A DNA stretch of 64,000 bases, from the NCBI RefSeq assembly GCF_900103975.1, contig NZ_FNIR01000004.1:62001-126000 (forward strand). The letters run 5' to 3'. This document shows, in pieces, positions 32,522 through 39,260 of this stretch. Under the pieces are notes generated by a model. That model worked only from the letters and a program-made list of their open reading frames with translations, searched no databases and had not been told where the DNA came from. This DNA comes from Klenkia soli. GTDB lineage: Bacteria > Actinomycetota > Actinomycetes > Mycobacteriales > Geodermatophilaceae. How positions within the stretch are numbered: position 1 is the stretch's first letter; each line of letters starts with the position of its first letter. The position numbers and the translations under genes were made by a program.

Positions 32522-32815
32522 GTGCAGCACACGATCGAGCGACCGGTGTCCGTCCCGCGCGCCGAGCTCGAGCGGCCCCAGCGGACGGCGCTGCCCTGCC
32601 GGACCGAGGACGCCGACCTCTGGTTCGCCGAGACCCCGGCCCAGCTCGAGCAGGCCAAGGAGTTCTGCGCGTCCTGCCCCCTGCAGGCCGCGTGCCTGGC
32701 CGGCGCCCTGGACCGCGCCGAGCCCTGGGGCGTCTGGGGTGGGCAGATCTTCGACCACGGGGTCGTGATCGCCCGCAAGCGTCCCCGCGGTCGCCCGCGG
32801 AAGGTCGCGGCATGA
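32522..32815 (+). CDS. whiB7: WhiB7 transcription factor
   Basis: The 97-residue WhiB protein has four cysteines for a 4Fe-4S cluster (LPCRTED, then FCASCPLQAAC), the GVWGG turn and a C-terminal AT-hook (KRPRGRPRK) that is diagnostic of WhiB7. WhiB7 binds SigA and the AT box upstream of -35 to induce intrinsic antibiotic resistance. GTG start. Its promoter has an AT box and its leader an attenuator. It is coupled by ATGA to a 76-residue ORF. Neighbours uvrD2 and the ABC1 kinase match the mycobacterial arrangement. Confidence 0.95.
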   Translation: MQHTIERPVSVPRAELERPQRTALPCRTEDADLWFAETPAQLEQAKEFCASCPLQAACLAGALDRAEPWGVWGGQIFDHGVVIARKRPRGRPRKVAA

Positions 32816-33042
32816 CCGACCACACCAGCAGCACCGAGACCACGGGAGGGGGAGAGATGGACCTGCACCGCCACGACTGGCTCGCCGGCGACCTCTACAT
32901 GGCGCGCATGCACCAGGCCGACCTGCTGGCCGACGCCGATGCGGCGGCCCGGGCTCGTCGGATCGCGGCAGCCCGACGGTGGGCCCGCAGGGCCGACCGC
33001 GCCACACGCCGGGCGGCCCGCGCCAGCGCCGCCGTCCGGTAG
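32812..33042 (+). CDS. Small basic protein coupled to whiB7
   Basis: ATG at 32812 overlaps the whiB7 stop (ATGA) and opens a 76-residue frame. The first half has MDLHRHDWLAGDLYMARMHQ; the second is a basic Ala/Arg helix (RRIAAARRWARRADRATRR). No known domain is recognised. The overlap means it is translated with WhiB7 and would be induced together with it. The basic helix could bind nucleic acid or simply stabilise a complex. There is no membrane segment. Confidence 0.65.
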   Translation: MTDHTSSTETTGGGEMDLHRHDWLAGDLYMARMHQADLLADADAAARARRIAAARRWARRADRATRRAARASAAVR

Positions 33043-33070
33043 TGCTGCGCCCGCTGCCGCCGCCCACCCG

Positions 33071-33163
33071 CCCCTCGGTGATCAGGTCACCTGATCACCG
33101 AGGGGCCACCCTCACCACCGTTCGTGTGGTCGGCGACCCGGTGATCAGGTCACCTGATCACCG
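33071..33163. repeat. Two copies of a near-perfect palindrome, CGGTGATCAGGT core
   Basis: The first copy has 17-nt arms (33071-33087 and 33089-33105) around a single C. The second shares a 25-bp core (33139-33163) with 12-nt arms CGGTGATCAGGT around the same central C. The copies are 63 bp apart, between the whiB7 operon and the convergent ABC1-kinase gene. They could be terminators, a cruciform or a binding site for a dimeric protein. Confidence 0.9.
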
Positions 33164-33184
33164 TGGAGCAGACGGCGGGGGGAG

Positions 33185-34507
33185 CTACTCGGCGAAGCCG
33201 GGCAACCAGGTGGTGATGACCGAGCGGAAGTCGGCCTCGGCATCCAGCTGGCAGAGCACCCCGATGGACCCGATCGTCACCCGGTGGATGAGCAGGTAGG
33301 CCGGCGGCAGGTTGAGCTGGCGGCCCAGCCGGCTGGCCTCGCTGCGCGGGTCGCCGACCCGGGTGGCCTGCTCCTGCATCCAGGCGCGGCTGAAGTGGAA
33401 CCGGTCGGTGGCCACGGGGGCCAGCAGCGGGAGCAGGTAGTCCAGCACCGCCTGGGCGTCGACCTCGACGGACTCCCTGACGAAGCCCTCGGCGCGCAGG
33501 TCGGCCAGCACGTCGTCGGCCCGGCCCGCGAGCGCCCAGCGGACCAGACGGCCGATGGGCTCGGGGTAGCCACCGGGCAGCCGCGCGACGGCGCCGAAGT
33601 CGATGACGCCCAGCCGACCGTCGGGCAGCAGCCGGAAGTTCCCGGGGTGCGGGTCGGCGTGCAGCAACCCGGCCCGCCGGGGCCCGGAGAAGTGCAACGT
33701 GGACATCAGCAACCCCGCGCGGTCGCGCTGCTCCCGGGTGCCGTCGGTGATGATGCGGGCGAGCGGTGTGCCCTCCATCCACTCGGACACGATCACCTTG
33801 GGCGCGCTGGCCACGATCCGGGGGACGGCGATGTCCGGGTCGCCGGCGTAGGCGGCGGCGAAGGCCCGCTGCGAGTCGGCCTCCATGGCGTAGTCGAGCT
33901 CCTCGGCGACCCGGGCCTTCAGCTCGGTGATCAACGGCTTGACGTCCATGCCGGGGAAGAGGACGGCGAACATGCGGGCGAAGCGGGCGAGCTGGTTCAG
34001 GTCGGCCATCAGGGCCGGACCCGCGCCCGGGTACTGGATCTTGACGGCGACGTCGCGGCCGTCGCGCCAGACCGCACGGTGCACCTGGCCGATGCTGGCC
34101 GCGGCCGCCGGCTCGTCGTCGAAGGAGGAGAACCGGGTGCGCCAGGTGCCGCCGAGCTGCTGGGCGAGCACCGCGTGCACGGTGCGCACCGGCATGGGCG
34201 GCGCTTCCTCCTGCAGCTTGACCAGCGCCTCGCGGTAGGGCGCGGCCAGCTCCTCGGGGACGGCGGCCTCGAACACCGACAACGTCTGGCCCAGCTTCAT
34301 GGCGCCGCCCTTGAGCTGCCCCAGGACGGCGAACAGCTGCTCGGCGGTGCGCTGCTGCAGGTCTGCCGACACCTGCTCGGCGGACTGGCCGGACAGCCGG
34401 CGTCCGATGCCCAGCGTGGCACGGCCGGCGACCCCCAGCGGGAGCGACGCCAGCTTGGCCGTGCGCGACACGCTTCCGCGTGGGATGTCCCGCCCGCTGT
34501 CCGTCAC
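33185..34507 (-). CDS. ABC1/AarF (UbiB) family atypical kinase
   Basis: The 440-residue UbiB-like protein has the KxGQ motif ([10 protein letters not shown]), the Ala-rich loop [12 protein letters not shown], catalytic Lys in [18 protein letters not shown] catalytic segment and DFGAV metal site. UbiB kinases act on or assist lipid and quinone metabolism. GTG start with GTGA overlap to the upstream ThiF-like gene. This pair next to whiB7 mirrors M. tuberculosis Rv3196-Rv3197. Confidence 0.92.
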   Translation of the reverse strand: MTDSGRDIPRGSVSRTAKLASLPLGVAGRATLGIGRRLSGQSAEQVSADLQQRTAEQLFAVLGQLKGGAMKLGQTLSVFEAAVPEELAAPYREALVKLQEEAPPMPVRTVHAVLAQQLGGTWRTRFSSFDDEPAAAASIGQVHRAVWRDGRDVAVKIQYPGAGPALMADLNQLARFARMFAVLFPGMDVKPLITELKARVAEELDYAMEADSQRAFAAAYAGDPDIAVPRIVASAPKVIVSEWMEGTPLARIITDGTREQRDRAGLLMSTLHFSGPRRAGLLHADPHPGNFRLLPDGRLGVIDFGAVARLPGGYPEPIGRLVRWALAGRADDVLADLRAEGFVRESVEVDAQAVLDYLLPLLAPVATDRFHFSRAWMQEQATRVGDPRSEASRLGRQLNLPPAYLLIHRVTIGSIGVLCQLDAEADFRSVITTWLPGFAE

Positions 34508-35640
34508 GCCCCCCAGTGTCCCTGTTCGCGCCCACCCGCGCCGGGACGGCCCTCCGCCGCGGCCGCACCGGCACGGCAGGCGCAGGCCGGGTGCGCCGGC
34601 CACGGGCGCCGACGGGGCAGCAGGTCGGGGGACCGCAGCTCCAGCGTGGCGTCGAGGGCGACGGGGGCCGCCGTCCCGTCGAGGTGGCCCAGGGCCTGGG
34701 TGAGCGCCGTGACCGCGGTCGCCAGGGACACCCCGGTGCCCCCGGTGACCGGTCCGACGGGCGGGCCGGTGCGGGCGGTGGGCGGCTCCCGGAGCTGGCT
34801 GGCCAGCGCAGGCCACTCGGGTGCCGTGTCGGTGCGGGTGACCTCCGCGCAGCGCAGGCACCCGGTGCGGCCCGGCACGACGAGCGGACCGACGACGCCG
34901 ACCTCGCCGCGCACGGTGGCCACCAGGTGCGGGACCCGGGCGCTCTGCAGCCCGGCGAGCAACGGGTCGACCGCGGCCCAGGGCCGGGTCAGGACGAGGA
35001 GGTCCGGCGCGGTGCCCGGGGGCAACGGCCGGAGGTCGACGTCGGGGGCGGCCCGACGGACCGCGTCGGCCGCGGCCAGGGTGCGCGGGCGACCCTCGTC
35101 GGCGGCGGACAGCCCACCGACGACCGTGTCGGCCGCGCCCACGGTGCCGCGGTCGCGGACGTGCACCCGGCCGACCCCGCTGGCGGCGAGCATCGACGCG
35201 AGCGGGACCCCCACCCGGGTGGCCCCGTCGACGACCACCGAGGAGCCCGAGCGCCGGCCCCAGGTGCCGGGACGGCCGTCCCCGAGGGCGGCCGGCAGCT
35301 CGACCTCGGTGCGGGCGCGGGCGGCCGGGGTGTGCGCGGCGGCCAGCAGGTCGGTGGAGGAGACGTCCACCAGCCGCCCGCATGCGCGCAGCGCCGCGAG
35401 CACGTCGGCCACCACGGCACGGTCGAGCCCGGCGGCGACGCCCTCCGCCACCACGGCCGCCGTCGGCCGGTTGCCGTCCAGCCCGCGCAGCAGGACGGCC
35501 AGCGCCCGTGACGAGTCGGCCGGGAGCGGTCCGACCCGCAGTCCCGGGTCGCCGTCCGCCCCGCCGATCTGCAGGGTCCCCGGGGCGAGCCGGAGGACCG
35601 GGACGGCCCGGGGCAGGAACGGGCGGTGGCTGTCGGTCAC
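34504..35640 (-). CDS. ThiF/E1-like protein (TOMM leader-binding-like)
   Basis: This is a 378-residue protein of the actinobacterial family annotated near TOMM cyclodehydratase leader-binding proteins. The N-terminal part (LGDGRPGTW, a winged-helix-like region) precedes a ThiF-like Rossmann domain (GVPLASMLAASGVGRVHVRD). A zinc site is suggested by TGCLRCAEV and HPACACRAG. The glycine-rich ATP loop is degraded, so adenylation is uncertain. No YcaO or precursor peptide lies nearby, so it is probably not a bacteriocin gene. GTG start with CACCCT six bases upstream. Coupled to the ABC1 kinase by GTGA. Confidence 0.75.
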   Translation of the reverse strand: MTDSHRPFLPRAVPVLRLAPGTLQIGGADGDPGLRVGPLPADSSRALAVLLRGLDGNRPTAAVVAEGVAAGLDRAVVADVLAALRACGRLVDVSSTDLLAAAHTPAARARTEVELPAALGDGRPGTWGRRSGSSVVVDGATRVGVPLASMLAASGVGRVHVRDRGTVGAADTVVGGLSAADEGRPRTLAAADAVRRAAPDVDLRPLPPGTAPDLLVLTRPWAAVDPLLAGLQSARVPHLVATVRGEVGVVGPLVVPGRTGCLRCAEVTRTDTAPEWPALASQLREPPTARTGPPVGPVTGGTGVSLATAVTALTQALGHLDGTAAPVALDATLELRSPDLLPRRRPWPAHPACACRAGAAAAEGRPGAGGREQGHWGA

Positions 35641-35652
35641 GGAGCGAGGGTG
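35638..35652 (-). promoter_or_regulatory. Candidate leaderless promoter of the ThiF-like/ABC1 operon
   Basis: On the minus strand CACCCT (complement of 35647-35652) lies 6 nt before the GTG at 35640, with no Shine-Dalgarno sequence. Confidence 0.35.
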
Positions 35653-35691
35653 GCAGTCGGGACGCCGGGGCCCGCCGGTCCACCCACACCC

Positions 35692-35700
35692 TGTGGACAA
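35692..35700 (-). promoter_or_regulatory. DnaA-box-like nonamer
   Basis: The minus strand reads TTGTCCACA, identical to the actinobacterial DnaA-box consensus. Partial matches (TGTGGA cores) follow at about 35704 and 35812 in the same 269-bp intergenic gap. There is no AT-rich unwinding element and no dnaA or dnaN nearby, so this is at most an accessory DnaA site. Confidence 0.3.
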
Positions 35701-35897
35701 GGTTGTGGAGCACGTGGGGAGGGCTCGGCGTGGCGCTGTGCACGGCCGGGGGACGGAGAGCGGACGGCGCGGGCCGCAGCGGTCCTCGGGCCCGGTCGGG
35801 GGCGGGCGTGGCTGTGGATGCGCGCCGGTGTCCACCGACGGTGTGCACCTGCACCCGACCGGGTGTCGGCGGGGTGGGCGCACGGCCCGCTGGTGGT

Positions 35898-35912
35898 TAC
35901 GGTGCGTGCGTG
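35898..35912 (+). promoter_or_regulatory. Candidate leaderless promoter of the YgjP-like metallopeptidase
   Basis: TACGGT (35898-35903) lies 6 nt before the GTG at 35910. No Shine-Dalgarno sequence. Confidence 0.55.
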
Positions 35913-36473
35913 CAGCACCAGCCCCCGCCCCGACCCGGTTCGAGCGACCCCGCGGCCGGCGGCCCGGGCCCGGTCGAGGTGCGGCGCAGCGCGCGGCGCC
36001 GGCGCACCGTGACCGCCTACCGGCAGGACGGCCGCACGGTCGTGCTCATCCCGGCCTCGTTCAGCCGCTCGGAGGAACGGTCCTGGGTCGATCGCATGGT
36101 CGCCAAGCTCGAGACCCGCGAGGACCGCGGGCGGCGCACCCTGGGCAGCGACGACGAGCTGATGGCGCGCGCCCGCGGGTTGTCCGAGTCCTACCTGGGC
36201 GGGGTGCTGCCGGCCAGCGTCCGCTGGGTCGACAACCAGAACCGCCGGTGGGGCTCCTGCACCCCGGCCGACCGCACCATCCGGTTGTCCAGCCGGCTGC
36301 GGGACATGCCCGAGTACGTCGTGGACTACGTGCTGGTGCACGAGCTGGCGCACCTGCTGGAACCGGCCCACGACGCCGCGTTCTGGGCGCTGGTGGGCCG
36401 GTTCCCCCGCGCCGAGCGGGCGCTGGGCTACCTCGAGGGCGTCGAGGCGCGCACCGGCACCGCGGCGGGCTGA
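35910..36473 (+). CDS. YgjP/M48-like zinc metallopeptidase (DUF45)
   Basis: The 187-residue protein has the YgjP/SprT-like signature RWGSCTPADRTIRLSSRL followed by the zinc motif VHELAHLLEPAHDAAFW (HELAH plus third His). YgjP-type proteins are predicted metal-dependent hydrolases of unknown substrate. The upstream frame is open for 175 codons but unrelated, and the GTG at 35910 is fixed by the TACGGT -10. It is convergent with the DUF2342 gene with no gap. Confidence 0.88.
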   Translation: MQHQPPPRPGSSDPAAGGPGPVEVRRSARRRRTVTAYRQDGRTVVLIPASFSRSEERSWVDRMVAKLETREDRGRRTLGSDDELMARARGLSESYLGGVLPASVRWVDNQNRRWGSCTPADRTIRLSSRLRDMPEYVVDYVLVHELAHLLEPAHDAAFWALVGRFPRAERALGYLEGVEARTGTAAG

Positions 36474-37904
36474 TCAGGCCGGGGTCGGGGTGTCGCCGTC
36501 GTCCCGGGTCCCGGTGGTGCCGGTGTCGTCGTCCCCGGTGCTGGTGTCGAGGTCCAGCCCGGCGGTGAGCCGGTCGAACTCGTCCTGCTCGGCGGCGGTG
36601 TCGGCGGCCGACCTCCGGCCCTGCCGGCCGACGAAGTCCAGCGGCTCGTCGAGGTCCTCGGCCGAGGGCAGCAGGTCGGGGTGCGCCCACAGCGCGTCGC
36701 GGGCCTCGGTGCCGTGCTGGGCGGCCATCGCGGCCCACACGTTCGCGGCGTCGCGGAGGCGACGGGGCCGCAGCTGCAGCCCGACCAGCGTGGCGAAGGT
36801 CTGCTCGGCGGGACCCCCCGAGGCGCGCCGACGGCGCATCGTCTCGGCGAGGGCGCCGTACCCGGGGAGCCGCTGGCCGGCCGCCGCGGCCACGACGACG
36901 TCGACCCAGCCCTCGACGAGGGCCAGGAGGGTCTCCAGGCGGCGCAGCGCGTTCTTCTGCTCGGGGGTCTCGGCCGGCTCCAGCACCCCGCTGCCCAGCA
37001 GCTGCTGGAGCTTCTCGGGGTCCTGCGGGTCGAAGCCGCCGTCCATGCCGCCCATGGCGTCCTCGAGGCCGCGCTGGATGGCGTCGGCGTCGACGTGGAT
37101 GCCTCGGGCGTAGGCGTGCACGGCGTCGGCGAGCTGCTGGCGCAACCACGGCACGTGGGCGAACAACCGCTGGTGCGCCGCCTCGCGCAGCGCCAGGAAC
37201 AACCGCACCTCCTCCTCGGGGCGGTCCAGCCCCTCGCGGAAGGCGTCGATGTTCTGCGGCACCAGCGCGGCGGTGCCGGCAGGGGTGAGCGGGAGACCGA
37301 CGTCGGTGCTGGTGACGACCTCGTCGGCGAGCTTGCCCAGCGCCTGGCCGACCTGGGCGCCGAACATGACCCCGCCCATCTGGCCCATGACGCCCGACAG
37401 CGGGCCGGCCATCGCGGCGGCCTCGGCCGGCAGGGCGGAGGTCATCGCGGCGACGACGCGCTCGGCGAGGGGGTCGATGAGGGCGCCCCACGCGGGCAGC
37501 GTCTGCTCCAGCCACTCGACCCGCGACCAGGCCAGGGTGCGCTCGACGCCCGAGGGCAGGTCGGTGGCCTGGTCCAGCCAGAGGTCAGCCAGCCGGATCG
37601 CCTCGGTGACCTCGCTCCGCTCGGCGGCCGAGGTGGGCTGGTGGCCGGCGGCGAGCTGGCTGATCGCCCCCTGCCGGGCGAGGTCCCAGTTGACCGGCCC
37701 GCCGGACCAGGTCATGAGCTTCTGCAGCTCGGCGAACAGCGGCATCTTGCCCAGCAGCTCCTCGGGCGACCCGCCACCGGCCCCGCCGAACAGCGCCCCG
37801 AAGCCGAAGGGGTCGGCGGGGTTGCCGCCGCCGCCGGGACCGTTCTGGTCGCGCCGCTCCGGGTCGCGGTCGGAGGGGCCGAATCCGAAGGGCACGTCGC
37901 TCAT
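36474..37904 (-). CDS. Zinc-dependent metalloprotease, DUF2342 family
   Basis: The 476-residue protein begins with an Asn/Gly/Pro-rich stretch (DPFGFGALFGG) and carries the DUF2342 core. The core includes FGAQVGQALGKLADEVV, the proposed zinc motif REAAHQRLFAH (HxxxxxxH with neighbouring Glu) and EGWVDVVV. The family is actinobacteria-specific and uncharacterised. ATG at 37904 with TACCGT six bases upstream. The C-terminal tail is acidic and Thr-rich. Orthologue of Rv3195 by context. Confidence 0.88.
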   Translation of the reverse strand: MSDVPFGFGPSDRDPERRDQNGPGGGGNPADPFGFGALFGGAGGGSPEELLGKMPLFAELQKLMTWSGGPVNWDLARQGAISQLAAGHQPTSAAERSEVTEAIRLADLWLDQATDLPSGVERTLAWSRVEWLEQTLPAWGALIDPLAERVVAAMTSALPAEAAAMAGPLSGVMGQMGGVMFGAQVGQALGKLADEVVTSTDVGLPLTPAGTAALVPQNIDAFREGLDRPEEEVRLFLALREAAHQRLFAHVPWLRQQLADAVHAYARGIHVDADAIQRGLEDAMGGMDGGFDPQDPEKLQQLLGSGVLEPAETPEQKNALRRLETLLALVEGWVDVVVAAAAGQRLPGYGALAETMRRRRASGGPAEQTFATLVGLQLRPRRLRDAANVWAAMAAQHGTEARDALWAHPDLLPSAEDLDEPLDFVGRQGRRSAADTAAEQDEFDRLTAGLDLDTSTGDDDTGTTGTRDDGDTPTPA

Positions 37905-37916
37905 GTCTCCACGGTA
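37902..37916 (-). promoter_or_regulatory. Candidate leaderless promoter of the DUF2342 gene
   Basis: On the minus strand TACCGT (complement of 37911-37916) lies 6 nt before the ATG at 37904. The GGAGA in the spacer is too close for a normal Shine-Dalgarno sequence. Confidence 0.5.
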
Positions 37917-37998
37917 GCCGCGCAGATGGGGTCCGCGACCACGCTCTGGGCGAACACCCAGGCGGGTGACCAGCACGGGTCCACCCGGCGCGGTCACC

Positions 37999-38015
37999 TA
38001 CTGTCGGCCCCCGTG
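37999..38015 (+). promoter_or_regulatory. Candidate leaderless promoter of the YlbL-like gene
   Basis: TACTGT (37999-38004) lies 8 nt before the GTG at 38013. No Shine-Dalgarno sequence. Confidence 0.5.
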
Positions 38016-39047
38016 AGCCGTCGTGTGACCGTCCTCGTCGCGGGTGTCGTGCTGCTGCTGGGGTTCGGCCTCGTCGGCACGCTGGTGCCGGTGCCCTACG
38101 TCGCCCAGGTGCCGGGACCCACCTACAACACCCTCGGCGACCTCGACGGCGACCCGATCATCACCGTCGACGGGCGCGCGCGCAACGACGTCAGCGGCAA
38201 CCTGAACCTGACCACGGTCGGCGTGCCGCAGCGCCCGCTCACCCTGGTCGGGGCGGTGCAGGGCTGGTTCGACGACGAGGTGTCGGTGGTGCCCCGCGAC
38301 ACGGTCTACCCGCCGGACCAGTCGGTGGAGGAGACCCAGCAGCAGAACCGGCAGGCGTTCCTCACCTCCGAGCAGTCGGCCAACGCCGCCGCGCTGGGCG
38401 AGCTGGGCTACCCGGAGAAGGTCGTCGTCCAGTCGGTCGGCGACGACTCGCCGTCGGCCGGGGAGCTGGAGGCCGGCGACGCGATCGAGGCCGTCGACGG
38501 CACGCCGACCCCCGACACCGACGCGCTGGACGCCGCGCTGACCGCGATCCCCTCCGGCAGCACGGTGACCGTGGACTACACGCGGCAGGGCCGGGCGGGG
38601 TCGGCCTCGATCACCACGGGGTCCGACGACAGCCGCTCGGGCTCGTTCCTGGGGGTCGGCGTGCTGCAGACCCCGTCCGCCCCGTTCACCGTGTCGATCA
38701 GGGTCGACGACGTCGGTGGACCCTCGGCCGGCCTGATGCTGACCCTGGGCATCATCGACCTGGTCGGCGACACCGACCTCACCGACGGTGCGGTCATCGC
38801 CGGCACCGGCACGATCGACGCCGACGGCACGGTCGGCCCGATCGGCGGCATCCCGCTGAAGATGATCGCCGCCCGGGACATCGACGCCCAGCTCTTCCTG
38901 GTCCCGGCCGACAACTGCGCCGAGGCCCTGGCGAACGCGCAGCCCGGTCTGCCGATGGCGCGCGTGGCCACCCTGGAGGACGCGCTGACCGCGCTGCAGA
39001 CCTTCCGGGACGGCGGCACGCCCACCCCCTGCACCGACGGCGACTGA
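38013..39047 (+). CDS. YlbL-family PDZ/Lon-like S16 protease
   Basis: The 344-residue membrane-anchored protease has an N-terminal transmembrane helix (TVLVAGVVLLLGFGLVGTLV), a PDZ domain in the middle (VVVQSVGDDSPSAGELEAGD) and a C-terminal Lon-like S16 domain. The S16 catalytic Ser is in GGPSAGLM and the Lys in GGIPLKMIAAR. It lacks the AAA motor, so it probably cleaves small envelope or membrane substrates from outside. GTG start. It is divergent from DUF2342 and precedes UPF0182, as Rv3194c-Rv3193c. Confidence 0.93.
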   Translation: MSRRVTVLVAGVVLLLGFGLVGTLVPVPYVAQVPGPTYNTLGDLDGDPIITVDGRARNDVSGNLNLTTVGVPQRPLTLVGAVQGWFDDEVSVVPRDTVYPPDQSVEETQQQNRQAFLTSEQSANAAALGELGYPEKVVVQSVGDDSPSAGELEAGDAIEAVDGTPTPDTDALDAALTAIPSGSTVTVDYTRQGRAGSASITTGSDDSRSGSFLGVGVLQTPSAPFTVSIRVDDVGGPSAGLMLTLGIIDLVGDTDLTDGAVIAGTGTIDADGTVGPIGGIPLKMIAARDIDAQLFLVPADNCAEALANAQPGLPMARVATLEDALTALQTFRDGGTPTPCTDGD

Positions 39048-39260
39048 CCGCTCGCGACCGCCCGCTCAGGTGGGCGTGGTCTGCTTGTCGGTGACCGGGA
39101 ACCCGGGGGCGTCCGCGGCAGTTGAGCAGTCGTCCCCAGCCTCCGGTCAGGCTGCCCGCCGCACCTGTCGTGCGGCTGTCGGTCACCGGTCGGGCAGCTG
39201 TGATCCCCGGCGGTCGCCGCAGCAGGACGACGAACTCGAGCAACTGAAGGAGACCGCCCC

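Noticed and set aside
34504-35640. RiPP/TOMM biosynthesis cluster
   Set aside because: No YcaO, dehydrogenase or precursor peptide. The neighbours are conserved housekeeping genes.
35641-35909. Possible chromosomal replication origin
   Set aside because: No AT-rich region, only one perfect DnaA box, and no dnaA, dnaN or gyrase genes nearby.
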